Positions 35,739 through 44,103 of a stretch of 64,000 nt of DNA are shown piece by piece. How positions within the stretch are numbered: the stretch's first letter is position 1; each line of letters begins with the position of its first letter. The notes below the pieces were generated by a model. That model saw only the letters and a program-made list of their open reading frames with translations. It made no database searches and was not told the origin of the DNA. The stretch comes from Gammaproteobacteria bacterium. Its GTDB lineage: Bacteria; Pseudomonadota; Gammaproteobacteria; Steroidobacterales; Woeseiaceae. The position numbers and the translations under genes were made by a program. The DNA lies in NCBI GenBank assembly GCA_029865385.1, contig JAOUGX010000011.1:1-64000 (forward strand). Direction: 5' to 3'.

Positions 35739-36839
35739 ATGATAGACTTCCGCCGCTTGCAGGAGTTTCCCGATTTGAACGCAACATTTTTGTACCTGAC
35801 AGTGATTCCTGCTCTTATCGCACTGGCTCTTGCTCCTTCAACCGCGCCCGCCGAGCAGGGCGAGGCGAACCGACCCCTTTTCCAGAACCACGAGATTCTG
35901 CAGGTAAGAATCGAAGCGCCGTTCACGACGATCATGAGCGAGCGTGACAGCGACGATTACAGCGAAGGCTTGCTGCATATTGTCGAATCAACCGGAGCCG
36001 AGCGGACGTTTGACCTCAAACTCCGCACGCGAGGGCACTATCGGGGCAAGGCGGAGCATTGTCACTTTGCACCTTTGCGAATCAACTTTCGCAAAAAGCA
36101 GGTAAAGGGCAGCGAGTTCCACGGCCAGGACAAGCTGAAGCTGGTTACCCATTGCGAGAATTTCGGAAGCAAATACGAGCAAAGCCTGCTGCTGGAGTAC
36201 CTTTCGTATCGCATCCTGAACCAACTTACAGACCTGAGTTTCCGGGTAAGGCTTCTGCAGGTCGACTACATCGACACGGAAAAAGATGGCAAAACACGCA
36301 GCAAGTACGCTTTCCTGATCGAAGATGACGAGGAACTGTCAAAGCGGATAGGGCTGGAAATGGCATCCATTGAGGCGGTCACAACCGAACAGCTCGACCA
36401 ACGCCAGACTGCATTTTTCAGTGTTTTTCAGTACCTGATTGGCAATACGGACTTTTCGGCCGTGCGTGGCGCCGCCGATTCAGCTTGCTGCCACAATGCC
36501 GCGCTGTTTGCGGGACCCGACGACCGTTACATACCGGTTGCTTACGATTTCGACCTGTCGGGATTCGTCGATGCGCCCTACGCGGCGCCGAATCCGAATC
36601 TGAAAATCAAAGACGTCAAACAACGATTGTATCGGGGTTTTTGCAGTCACAACGACTTTCTCGACGAAGCTATCCGGAAGGTGGTCGACAACCAAAGCGA
36701 TATCATGCATCTGATTGCAACCCAGGACGGCCTGTCCAAGGGCTCCAGACGCAAGGCATCCCGCTACATCGCAAAGTTTTATGACCGGGTGTCGAATCCT
36801 GCCAAAGTCGAACGCTACATCGTCAAAGAATGTTCGTAG
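35739..36839 (+). CDS. exported protein resembling CotH-type kinases
   Basis: From the ATG at 35739 (GAAAGG ribosome-binding site) this is 366 residues with an N-terminal export signal (FLYLTVIPALIALALAPS). Features like CotH-family atypical kinases are LKLRTRGHYRGKAEHCHFAPLRINF, DKLKLVTHC, LIGNTDFS (235-240) followed by CHNAALF, and PVAYDFDLSG with Asp270 and Asp272 as possible metal ligands. Assignment is by motif pattern only. CotH, DUF4956 and VTC polyphosphate-polymerase genes often cluster, and a DUF4956 gene lies 2.5 kb away, which supports the call. Its end overlaps the convergent next gene by 17 bp. Confidence 0.65.
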   Translation: MIDFRRLQEFPDLNATFLYLTVIPALIALALAPSTAPAEQGEANRPLFQNHEILQVRIEAPFTTIMSERDSDDYSEGLLHIVESTGAERTFDLKLRTRGHYRGKAEHCHFAPLRINFRKKQVKGSEFHGQDKLKLVTHCENFGSKYEQSLLLEYLSYRILNQLTDLSFRVRLLQVDYIDTEKDGKTRSKYAFLIEDDEELSKRIGLEMASIEAVTTEQLDQRQTAFFSVFQYLIGNTDFSAVRGAADSACCHNAALFAGPDDRYIPVAYDFDLSGFVDAPYAAPNPNLKIKDVKQRLYRGFCSHNDFLDEAIRKVVDNQSDIMHLIATQDGLSKGSRRKASRYIAKFYDRVSNPAKVERYIVKECS

Positions 36840-37818
36840 GCAGAGGATCTGCCGGTTTTTGCCGAATCCAGTCGGCGACGATTTGCGCCGTGCGTGGATG
36901 CATCAGGTAACCGACCGAGCTGTGCGGATTCGATTTACCATACCGGACTGACAGGTTGTAAATGTGATAGTCGCGAATACTGCTCACCTGGTGCAGTTTC
37001 AGCATCTGTTTGTAGTCGTCGGCCAAGGTATTGTCGTGACACATGTAGTCGTCCTCGGCGGAAACGTTGTGCCAGGTCAAAATGTTGGTAGGAAACCGCT
37101 CCCTGCCCTTTCTGTCCGCACCGAGCAAGCGTCGGCGCACCATGGAGTCACCCAGCGGCGAACCCAGTGTCAACCACGAGTCGATTTTCCGTGTTGAATA
37201 ACGCTCCGCGTATTCCGGATCGTGTGACAGCTGCCACAAGACATCGAAACTGACGATCGATCCCGTACCGTGCGAAACCAACATGATGCGGTCGCCTCGC
37301 GAAAGCGATTCGATAAGCGTGTTGCGTACGCGGTTTCGCAGATTCGAGGCGAACTCGCTCTTGTCATTCCAGTATTCGGCAAGATCCCTGGCGACACTGG
37401 AAATGAGGGCCTTCGACAGCCCGATCGACCCCAGCAGCGGCGCCGCGACGTCGGCGGCAAATTCCGCTATGGCGGTCTTGCCGGGCAAACGATCGTAACG
37501 CGTGACGCCGAAGTGCTTGGTCTTCCCGAGCGACTTGAGTTTCAACAGCGCGTTTCGACGATCGCCGATATCGAGTGATTCATCGTAGTGTCCGCCGCTT
37601 TCCAGCAGGAATTGATTGCTGAAGTCGCCATAGTAACTCAGCTGTTTTTGCAGTTGGTGGAAGCACTCGAGCAGCTCCGGTCGATCCCTTTCGATGGCCG
37701 CGCTCAGCGCGGCAATATTGAGATCCAGCAACTCGGTGGCGCTCGGCTTGAAATCGCGCCCATGGACGAATATCAAGCAGTCGCCCGGTACGCCATTCTG
37801 TTGTGCCTGTTCCATCAT
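36823..37818 (-). CDS. alpha/beta-hydrolase-like protein with glycine in place of the nucleophile
   Basis: This 331-residue protein begins with LIFVHGRDFKPS, a typical alpha/beta-hydrolase first-strand oxyanion motif. Mid-protein it has IMLVSHGTGSIVSFDVLW, where the nucleophile elbow (GHSxG) reads SHGTG with Gly184 at the serine position. A late SVGYLMHP may hold the usual histidine. It is therefore either a non-catalytic relative or uses another residue such as Thr185 or Ser187. It lies last in an operon with DUF4956 and a beta-propeller protein, overlapping the latter by 4 bp. No signal peptide is seen. Confidence 0.7.
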   Translation of the reverse strand: MMEQAQQNGVPGDCLIFVHGRDFKPSATELLDLNIAALSAAIERDRPELLECFHQLQKQLSYYGDFSNQFLLESGGHYDESLDIGDRRNALLKLKSLGKTKHFGVTRYDRLPGKTAIAEFAADVAAPLLGSIGLSKALISSVARDLAEYWNDKSEFASNLRNRVRNTLIESLSRGDRIMLVSHGTGSIVSFDVLWQLSHDPEYAERYSTRKIDSWLTLGSPLGDSMVRRRLLGADRKGRERFPTNILTWHNVSAEDDYMCHDNTLADDYKQMLKLHQVSSIRDYHIYNLSVRYGKSNPHSSVGYLMHPRTAQIVADWIRQKPADPLPTNIL

Positions 37819-38672
37819 TTGGGTTCCCCGCCCGGTCGCGGCTCATAGACCGCCAATCGCGCTTTCTTGTCGCCGCCTTCGTCCGCAATCAGCAATTTAC
37901 CACTGGACGTCAGTTCAATCCCCTCTGCCTGCTTGTGACGGCTCGTCTGGCGGAAGCGGCGCGCGGCGACCAGGCCGCCATCCGCTGCAACCTGTACCAG
38001 GCTCTTCTGTTTCGCCGCAACGATCAGAAAGCTGTTGCCGTCACGATCCATCACGATACCGGAGGGATTGAAGTCATCGACTTTCAGTGCCTGCTCGATA
38101 TCCGCTATCGGAATTCGGATACTGCCGACAAATTCCCTGCTTGCGGTCGACCACTCCCAGACATGCAATCCGGGGGACTGGCTGCCGCGGCGCCGCGCCT
38201 TGCAAACGAAAAAGAGGCGCCCGGTCTCTGCCTGTTCGGTCAGGCCCTCGACCTCGCAGGTTTCACCGAGGCCCGTATCCACTCGCTCTGCATCAAGATG
38301 CGCCCCGTTGTCGCCCTCCGCGGACGAATACAGTACGCCGTCGCTGGTGGTCAGATACAGCCGGTCGTTCAACCACGCGATACCCTCGAAGTCTCCCTTG
38401 ATAGCGGGATTTCCCAGCGCAAACGCTTTGATCAATGCGCCGTTTGCGTAGTCGATTTCGAACACGACCGCGCTCTCGTCCGCGACCGCGAAAAGTCGCC
38501 CGTCCGGAGCCAGGGCAAGACCCGAAATTTCCCGCAGTTTTCCCGGCAACTTCCATTGCCTCACCGTGGCGTCGGTCATCGGATACGGGGACAGGCGGTC
38601 TGACTGAACTGCCGTGATCAAGCCTGCCGCGAGAAACAAGGCAAGCGCCGGTATCGTTTTTCTCAGGAACAT
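37815..38672 (-). CDS. exported beta-propeller protein, SdiA-regulated/YjiK-like
   Basis: This 285-residue protein has an N-terminal signal sequence (TIPALALFLAAGLITAV) and repeats typical of a six-bladed propeller: REISGLALAPDGRLFAVADESAVVFEID, GDFEGIAWLNDRLYLTTSDGVLY, EVEGLTEQAETGRLFFVCK and HKQAEGIELTSSGKLLIADEG. This fits the SdiA-regulated (PF06977) family, whose molecular function is unknown. It lies 21 bp behind the DUF4956 gene and overlaps the alpha/beta-hydrolase-like gene by 4 bp. Confidence 0.78.
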   Translation of the reverse strand: MFLRKTIPALALFLAAGLITAVQSDRLSPYPMTDATVRQWKLPGKLREISGLALAPDGRLFAVADESAVVFEIDYANGALIKAFALGNPAIKGDFEGIAWLNDRLYLTTSDGVLYSSAEGDNGAHLDAERVDTGLGETCEVEGLTEQAETGRLFFVCKARRRGSQSPGLHVWEWSTASREFVGSIRIPIADIEQALKVDDFNPSGIVMDRDGNSFLIVAAKQKSLVQVAADGGLVAARRFRQTSRHKQAEGIELTSSGKLLIADEGGDKKARLAVYEPRPGGEPK

Positions 38673-38693
38673 GTATCGCCGGAACTACGAGAC

Positions 38694-39341
38694 TTAATAG
38701 TCATCATCCATGCGGCTACGTCGAGTCAGCATGGAGAAAAACGGCCCGGAAAGGACTTTGCCGTACTCGAGCTTCCAGATGATCAGGTTTGCATAGACGA
38801 ACGCCATCGAAATGACTGCTGCAACTCCGAGCGCGCCGATTCCCGAACCGAGGCCGATACTGATTGCCGCAAATATATACATCGCGTGCGATGGTTGATC
38901 CAGGGAAAAGCGAAAGCGCACCGCAGCAACGATCCCGGCCAGGCTAAATGCCAGGGCCAGGCTGTTAAGAACGATCATCGAGATGCCGGTAACGACGATC
39001 GGCAAAATCACGATGGTCTGCACGAAGGACTGATCCACCTCCTTGCTGCGGCTGGTAATGAAATACACCCACGAGACCGGCACGATCAACAGCGCGGCGC
39101 CAAGGCTTGCAAATGCAAGCCGTATCGGCACATTCGGCGCATACACCGTCTCCTCCAGGCTCGAGTAAACCGGCTCGAAACTGTCGGTATTGTAGTCGGC
39201 CAGTTCTTCTATGCCGCCAACCGGCAGGTACTCGACGATGCCGGGAAACCTGGTTATCAGTACGGCGACAATTGCTATCCAGAACGTGTAATAGAGCGTG
39301 ATCAGCGTCAGTGGAATCAGGAAACTCGCCGACTTTCTCAT
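38694..39341 (-). CDS. DUF4956 family membrane protein
   Basis: From the ATG at 39341 (MRKSASFLIPLTL) this is 215 residues with about five transmembrane helices. The cytoplasmic-end motif LALAFSLAGIVAAVRFRFSLDQPSHAMYIFAAISIGLGSGIG is characteristic of DUF4956. Family members are often encoded beside VTC polyphosphate polymerases and CotH-like proteins; no VTC gene is seen here. The longer open frame upstream lacks support. It is the first gene of the DUF4956, beta-propeller, alpha/beta-hydrolase-like operon. Confidence 0.82.
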   Translation of the reverse strand: MRKSASFLIPLTLITLYYTFWIAIVAVLITRFPGIVEYLPVGGIEELADYNTDSFEPVYSSLEETVYAPNVPIRLAFASLGAALLIVPVSWVYFITSRSKEVDQSFVQTIVILPIVVTGISMIVLNSLALAFSLAGIVAAVRFRFSLDQPSHAMYIFAAISIGLGSGIGALGVAAVISMAFVYANLIIWKLEYGKVLSGPFFSMLTRRSRMDDDY

Positions 39342-39553
39342 TTCGCTACCTGCAGTGGGCCCGCTCTGCATGCTCGGTACAGTGGCATGCCGGCGCGGCA
39401 ATTGTTGTTGTTCTGGAAAAGCGTGGCGATATGAAAGATACCTCGGTCCGACTGCAGGCGCCACATCCGCGGCCGGTAATCAGCCGCTCCGGCATGACCC
39501 GGCAGGACAAGTGTTAGGCTATGCGGGATTTTTTTGCCACGGACAGCTTCTTC
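39342..39553. other. divergent intergenic region between DUF4956 and adenosine-kinase-like genes
   Basis: These 212 bp hold both promoters by position. No convincing -35/-10 pair, operator palindrome or small gene was recognised. If the PfkB-family gene starts at 39521, the region is 33 bp shorter. Confidence 0.4.
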
Positions 39554-40531
39554 ATGACCGACTCGATTCAACTGCTAGGGATCAGTAATGCGATCGTCGA
39601 TGTGCTCGCTCACGTCGACGACGATTTTCTGCAAAAAATTGCGGCGCCGCGCGGCTCGATGACGCTCATCGACCAGCAACGGGCACGCGAAATCTACGGC
39701 ATGATGGGCCCTGCAACCGAGAAATCCGGCGGTTCCGTCGCCAACACGATCGCGGGCTTCGCCAATCTCGGCGGCCGTGCCGCGTATATCGGGCGAGTCA
39801 AGGCCGATCAGCTGGGCGAGATTTTCGTTCATGACATGCGTTCGCTGGGCGTCGACATCAGAACCGACCCGGCCACTGACGGCTCGCCGACGGCTCGCTG
39901 CCATGTCTTGATCACGCCCGACGGTCAGCGGACGATGCAAACTTATCTCGGCGCCTGCACCGAGCTGAGTACTGCCGACGTAACGCCGTCAAGCATTGGC
40001 ACACCTGGCATTGTGCTGCTCGAAGGCTACGTTTGGGATATCGCCGAGGGACCGGCGCTCGTCAACAAAGCGATCGATATCGCGAGAAAGAACGGATCAC
40101 GAGTGGCGCTGTCGTTGTCGGATTCATTCTGCGTTGAACGACACCAGAAGGAATTTCGATCTGCAATAAAAAATGGCGTCGACATAGTGTTTGCGGACGA
40201 AAACGAGGTCATTGCCTTGTTTCAGGCGAAGAGTTTCACCGAAGTTCTCGATGCACTCGACGGTCTGTCCAATATGTTTGTCATTACGCGTTCCGCTAAA
40301 GGGTCTGTCATCGTTCATGGCAGCGAAAAGGTGGAGCAGAAGGCCATCAAGGTCGACAAAGTGATAGACACGACCGGCGCCGGCGATGCCTACACGGCCG
40401 GCTTTCTGTTCGGGCTGGCGTCGGGCCGGTCACTCGTCGACTGCGCGAGAATGGGAACCTGGTGTGCGACCGGCGTCATCCAGCAGGTCGGCGGCCGCAT
40501 CGAGAAAAATGCTCTGAGCGGGTTTAAGTAG
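39554..40531 (+). CDS. PfkB-family kinase, adenosine-kinase-like
   Basis: From the ATG at 39554 this is 325 residues; an in-frame ATG at 39521 is possible. It has the ribokinase/PfkB fold: GISNAIVDVLAHV at the N-terminus, GGSVANTIAGFANLGGRAAYIGRVKAD (PfkB signature 1) and DTTGAGDAYTAGFLFGL (signature 2 with the catalytic Asp). The NAIVD and GGSxANT forms are those of the adenosine-kinase subgroup common in proteobacteria. It likely phosphorylates adenosine or a related nucleoside, in keeping with neighbouring nucleoside genes. A repeat array follows directly. Confidence 0.85.
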   Translation: MTDSIQLLGISNAIVDVLAHVDDDFLQKIAAPRGSMTLIDQQRAREIYGMMGPATEKSGGSVANTIAGFANLGGRAAYIGRVKADQLGEIFVHDMRSLGVDIRTDPATDGSPTARCHVLITPDGQRTMQTYLGACTELSTADVTPSSIGTPGIVLLEGYVWDIAEGPALVNKAIDIARKNGSRVALSLSDSFCVERHQKEFRSAIKNGVDIVFADENEVIALFQAKSFTEVLDALDGLSNMFVITRSAKGSVIVHGSEKVEQKAIKVDKVIDTTGAGDAYTAGFLFGLASGRSLVDCARMGTWCATGVIQQVGGRIEKNALSGFK

Positions 40532-40533
40532 AA

Positions 40534-40795
40534 CCCCGTCATTGCGAGGAGCGAAGCGACCCCGTCATTGCGAGGAGCGAAGCGACCCCGTCATTGCGAG
40601 GAGCGAAGCGACCCCGTCATTGCGAGGAGCGAAGCGACCCCGTCATTGCGAGGAGCGAAGCGACCCCGTCATTGCGAGGAGCGAAGCGACGAAGCAACCG
40701 CTTCCCGACACAACAGACGCAGGGTAGATTGCTTCGCTGCGCTCGCAATGACGGTTGCTGCGCTCGCAATGACGGTTGCTGCGCTCGCAATGACG
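40534..40795. repeat. 26-bp tandem repeat array with inverted counterparts
   Basis: Six head-to-tail copies of GTCATTGCGAGGAGCGAAGC plus GACCCC (period 26) start at 40538, 40564, 40590, 40616, 40642 and 40668. After GAAGCAACCGCTTCCCGAC... come three inverted units of TTGCTGCGCTCGCAATGACGG type (40730-40795; the last two have period 21). The whole can fold into long hairpins. The core is a widespread intergenic repeat. It fills the gap between two convergent genes, so it may terminate both. Open frames through it encode only repeat peptides. Confidence 0.93.
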
Positions 40796-40814
40796 TAATC
40801 CGCGGAAAGTTTTT

Positions 40815-41687
40815 TCAGCTGCCGATCGGGTGCCAGGTCGTTTTGACTTCCTGCGTTTCCTGGATCAGGTAGGGATTCTGCGAAGCATGCGACTTCCAGT
40901 CGATCTCCACGCGTGACAGCACGCGCTTGATGTTGTCGGCGGCTTTTTCCTGGATCTGTTTCGCGACCGAGGCATCGCCGTCGCAATAGACAATCGCATT
41001 GACATCCATGTGTGAAGAAAACTGTCCGGCAAGCTCCTCCCTGAAACCTGTGAGTATATTCACGACGCCACCCGGCACATCCGAAGCGTGCAACACCTCG
41101 GCAAGGCTGACGGCGCACAACGGCAGATTCTGTGACGCCAGCACGACACAGGTATTGCCGCCGACGATAACCGGCGCGATATTCGAAACGAGTCCCAGCA
41201 AGCCGCTTTCTTCCGGCGCGAGAATCGAGACGACGCCGGTCGGCTCGAGTACGGAGAAATTGAAATGTGACGAACTGACGGGGTTTACGGCGCTGAAGAT
41301 CTGCTGGTACTTGTCCGACCAGCCCGCGTAATAGATCAGACGGTCGGTTGTCGCATCGACTTCTGCTTGCGCCTTTCGTTTGGTGATTCCCTGCAACACG
41401 AGTTCAGCGACGAATTGCTCCCGCCGGCCTTCCAGCATCTCGGCGACGCGATAAAGAATCTGCCCGCGCAGGTAAGCGCTGGACGCGCCCCAGCCGGGCT
41501 GCGCGGACCTCGCCGCGACGACCGCATTGCGAAAATCCTTGCGGCTGCCGCGGCAGATGTTGGCGATGACGGCACCGTCGTCGTCTTCAAGCGGATAAAA
41601 CCTGCCCGATTCGCTGCGTGGAAACTTTCCGCCGATGTATATCTTGTAGGTCTTGGCGACCGGTACGCGTGCGGTTTTTGCCGTCAT
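40815..41687 (-). CDS. short aldehyde-dehydrogenase-like protein without catalytic subdomain (ALDH16 second-domain-like)
   Basis: From the ATG at 41687 this is 290 residues. It matches the NAD-binding half of aldehyde dehydrogenases: KTYKIYIGGKFPRSESGRFYP, AQPGWGASSAYLRGQILYRVAEMLEGRREQF, LEPTGVVSILAPEESGLLGLVSNIAPVIVGGNTCVVLAS and PGGVVNILTG. It ends without the region carrying the catalytic Cys and Glu. ALDH16 proteins have such a truncated second domain fused behind a full ALDH domain. Here it overlaps the full-length ALDH gene by ATGA, so a two-subunit ALDH16-type enzyme is inferred. Confidence 0.85.
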   Translation of the reverse strand: MTAKTARVPVAKTYKIYIGGKFPRSESGRFYPLEDDDGAVIANICRGSRKDFRNAVVAARSAQPGWGASSAYLRGQILYRVAEMLEGRREQFVAELVLQGITKRKAQAEVDATTDRLIYYAGWSDKYQQIFSAVNPVSSSHFNFSVLEPTGVVSILAPEESGLLGLVSNIAPVIVGGNTCVVLASQNLPLCAVSLAEVLHASDVPGGVVNILTGFREELAGQFSSHMDVNAIVYCDGDASVAKQIQEKAADNIKRVLSRVEIDWKSHASQNPYLIQETQEVKTTWHPIGS

Positions 41688-43165
41688 GACTGCGGCTCCA
41701 GCCGGACATAGGCACCCAGGCCGTGCAGGCCGCCTTCCCTGCCCACGCCGCTTTCCTTGTAACCGCCGAAAGGCGAGGTCGGATCGAACTTGTTGAACGT
41801 GTTCGCCCAGATGACGCCGGCGCGCACCTGCTGCGTCATTTTGAAGATCTTCGCGCCCTTGTCGGTCCAGACGCCGCCGGACAATCCGTACGGTGTGTTG
41901 TTGGCTTTGGTCAGACCTTCTTCGAGCGTGCGGAATGTCTGGATAGCAAGAACCGGCCCGAAAATCTCTTCCTGCACGACGCGATTCGATTGCGACACGC
42001 CGGTGAAGATGGTCGGCCGGCACCAGTAACCGCGCTTCGGCACCGGGCAGGAACTCTGGTACATCTCGGCACCTTCTTGCTGGCCGATTTTCAGATACGA
42101 CTCGATCTTCTCCAGCTGCGGCGCGGAATTGATCGCGCCGACGTCGGTGTTCTTGTCGAGCGGGTCGCCGACGATCAGCGTCTCCATGCGGTCCTTCAGT
42201 TTCTGTATCACCTCGTCCGCCACCGATTCCTGGACGAACAGGCGCGAGCCGGCACAGCAGACGTGTCCCTGGTTGAAGAAGATTCCGTTGACGATACCTT
42301 CCACAGCCTGGTCGATGGCGGCATCGGCAAAAATAATGTTCGCCGCCTTGCCACCGAGCTCGAGCGTATATTTCTTTTTCGTTCCCGCAATCGCGCGCTG
42401 GATCAGCCGGCCGACGTCGGTCGACCCGGTGAAAGCAATCTTGTCGACATCGGGATGGTTGACGATCGCGGCGCCGGTCTTGCCCGCGCCGGTCACGATA
42501 TTGACGACGCCCGGCGGCAGGCCGGCGTCACGAATGACCTCCGCCAGTTTCATTGCAGTCAGCGGTGTCGTTTCGGCCGGCTTCAGCACCACCGTGTTGC
42601 CGCAGGCCAGTGCCGGTGCAATTTTCCAGGCCGCCATCAGCAGCGGAAAATTCCACGGAATGATCTGCCCGGCGACACCGAGCGCTTTCGGCGTGCGGCC
42701 CGGAAACGCGTAACCGAGTTTGTCTGCCCAACCCGCGTAATAGAAAAAGTGTGCGGCCGCCAGCGGAATGTCGATATCGCGCGATTCGCGAATCGGTTTG
42801 CCGCCGTCCAGCGATTCGATCACCGAAAACTCGCGCGCCCGCTCCTGCAGTATCCGGGCGATGCGGAATATGTACTTGCCGCGTTCCGCGGCATTCATCT
42901 TCGACCATGCGCCGCGGTACGCCTTGCGGGCCGCTTTTACCGCGCGGTCGACGTCCGCGTCGGTCGCCTCGGCCACGGAAGACAGTACTTCTTCGGTTGC
43001 CGGGTTGATGGTTTCGAAATAGCCGCCTTTTACCGGCGCGACGAATTCGCCGCCAATGAACAGATCGTACTTCTTGTCGATGTGAACGTGGTCGGTGCTC
43101 TCCGGCGCCGGCGAATAGGCCCAGCCGGAATCGAATGCAAGCTTGTTGGGTTGGCTTTCCACCAT
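41684..43165 (-). CDS. aldehyde dehydrogenase (full length, catalytic)
   Basis: This 493-residue protein is a complete NAD(P)+-dependent aldehyde dehydrogenase. GVAGQIIPWNFPLLM is the coenzyme-site motif with Asn172, FTGSTDVGRLI binds the cofactor, Glu269 in LELGGK is the general base, and Cys303 in NQGHVCCAGSR is the nucleophile. EEIFGPVLAIQTF and the GGYKESGVGREGG end are typical. Following deoC by 11 bp, it probably oxidises the acetaldehyde released by DeoC to acetate. It overlaps the short ALDH-like gene by 4 bp. Confidence 0.95.
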   Translation of the reverse strand: MVESQPNKLAFDSGWAYSPAPESTDHVHIDKKYDLFIGGEFVAPVKGGYFETINPATEEVLSSVAEATDADVDRAVKAARKAYRGAWSKMNAAERGKYIFRIARILQERAREFSVIESLDGGKPIRESRDIDIPLAAAHFFYYAGWADKLGYAFPGRTPKALGVAGQIIPWNFPLLMAAWKIAPALACGNTVVLKPAETTPLTAMKLAEVIRDAGLPPGVVNIVTGAGKTGAAIVNHPDVDKIAFTGSTDVGRLIQRAIAGTKKKYTLELGGKAANIIFADAAIDQAVEGIVNGIFFNQGHVCCAGSRLFVQESVADEVIQKLKDRMETLIVGDPLDKNTDVGAINSAPQLEKIESYLKIGQQEGAEMYQSSCPVPKRGYWCRPTIFTGVSQSNRVVQEEIFGPVLAIQTFRTLEEGLTKANNTPYGLSGGVWTDKGAKIFKMTQQVRAGVIWANTFNKFDPTSPFGGYKESGVGREGGLHGLGAYVRLEPQS

Positions 43166-43176
43166 GACTCCCCGGA

Positions 43177-44103
43177 TTAATCCTTAGAAAAATAGTCTGC
43201 GGACTGGTAAACGCCAGTCTGCTGTTTGCGCAGCTGCATCAGCACGTCATTGGCCAGCGAGCTCGCACCGAAGCGGTACCATTGCGGCGTCATCCACGCA
43301 TTGCCGAGCGTTTCGCGCAACATCACCAGGTAATGAATTGCCAGCTTGGCATTCGAAATTCCTCCGGCCGGCTTCATGCCGACCATGCGGCCGGTTTCGC
43401 GGAAGTAATCGCGAATCGCCTGCAGCATGACCAGCGTAACGGGCAAGGTCGCCGCGGGCTGGATTTTGCCGGTCGATGTCTTTATGAAATCCGCACCGGC
43501 GTGCATGGCCAGAACGCTTGCCCGGCGAACCCGGTCCAGCGTACCGATCTCACCGGTTTCCAGGATGACTTTCAGGTGCGCGTCGCCACAAGCTTCCTTG
43601 ATAGCGGCAATTTCGTCGAATACATAGCCGTACTCGCCGGCGAGAAATGCGCCGCGTGAAATCACCATGTCGATTTCATTCGCGCCTTCCGCAACCGCAA
43701 TTTTTGTTTCCTCGAGCTTGATGTGCCGTGGCGCCATGCCGCTGGGAAACGCCGTCGCGACGGAAGCTATGTTGATTCCACTGGCCCCGAGGGCCTTTTT
43801 TGCGACACTCACCATGGTCGGGTACACGCAGACGGCTGCAACGTGCGGCAGGCCCGGCATCGCATCGTGCAAATGCATGGCCTTCTGGCACAGCTGTCGA
43901 ACCTTACCCGGCGTGTCCTGGCCCTCGAGAGTGGTCAGGTCGATCATGCTGAGGATCAGCTTCAACGCGTCGTTCTTCGACTCATTCTTGATGCTGCGGC
44001 TCTGGAACCGCGCGACCCGCTCGTTGACACCGACCTCGTCGACCAGCGCCACGCGGCTGAGATCCGGGAAGTGCGGCGATGCCGGTACGGCCGACAGGCT
44101 CAT
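43177..44103 (-). CDS. deoC: deoxyribose-phosphate aldolase
   Basis: This 308-residue class I aldolase splits 2-deoxyribose 5-phosphate to glyceraldehyde 3-phosphate and acetaldehyde. The Schiff-base Lys lies in [10 protein letters not shown], the second catalytic Lys in [11 protein letters not shown], and [15 protein letters not shown] and [12 protein letters not shown] are family segments. It is longer than E. coli DeoC (259) because of an N-terminal extension (residues 1-45), common in the long bacterial DeoC group. It overlaps deoD by 4 bp. Confidence 0.95.
   Translation of the reverse strand: MSLSAVPASPHFPDLSRVALVDEVGVNERVARFQSRSIKNESKNDALKLILSMIDLTTLEGQDTPGKVRQLCQKAMHLHDAMPGLPHVAAVCVYPTMVSVAKKALGASGINIASVATAFPSGMAPRHIKLEETKIAVAEGANEIDMVISRGAFLAGEYGYVFDEIAAIKEACGDAHLKVILETGEIGTLDRVRRASVLAMHAGADFIKTSTGKIQPAATLPVTLVMLQAIRDYFRETGRMVGMKPAGGISNAKLAIHYLVMLRETLGNAWMTPQWYRFGASSLANDVLMQLRKQQTGVYQSADYFSKD

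Noticed and set aside
40534-40795. CRISPR or replication-origin iterons
   Set aside because: Tandem units have no unique spacers, and no replication or partition gene is adjacent; the core matches a widespread intergenic repeat.
40542-40872. Frames encoding ERSDPVIARSEA repeats
   Set aside because: Direct translation of the 26-bp intergenic repeat; no ribosome-binding site and no non-repeat protein sequence.
41723-43180. 485-codon plus-strand frame opposite the aldehyde dehydrogenase gene
   Set aside because: Antisense shadow of a gene with clear catalytic motifs; Arg-rich composition without domains.
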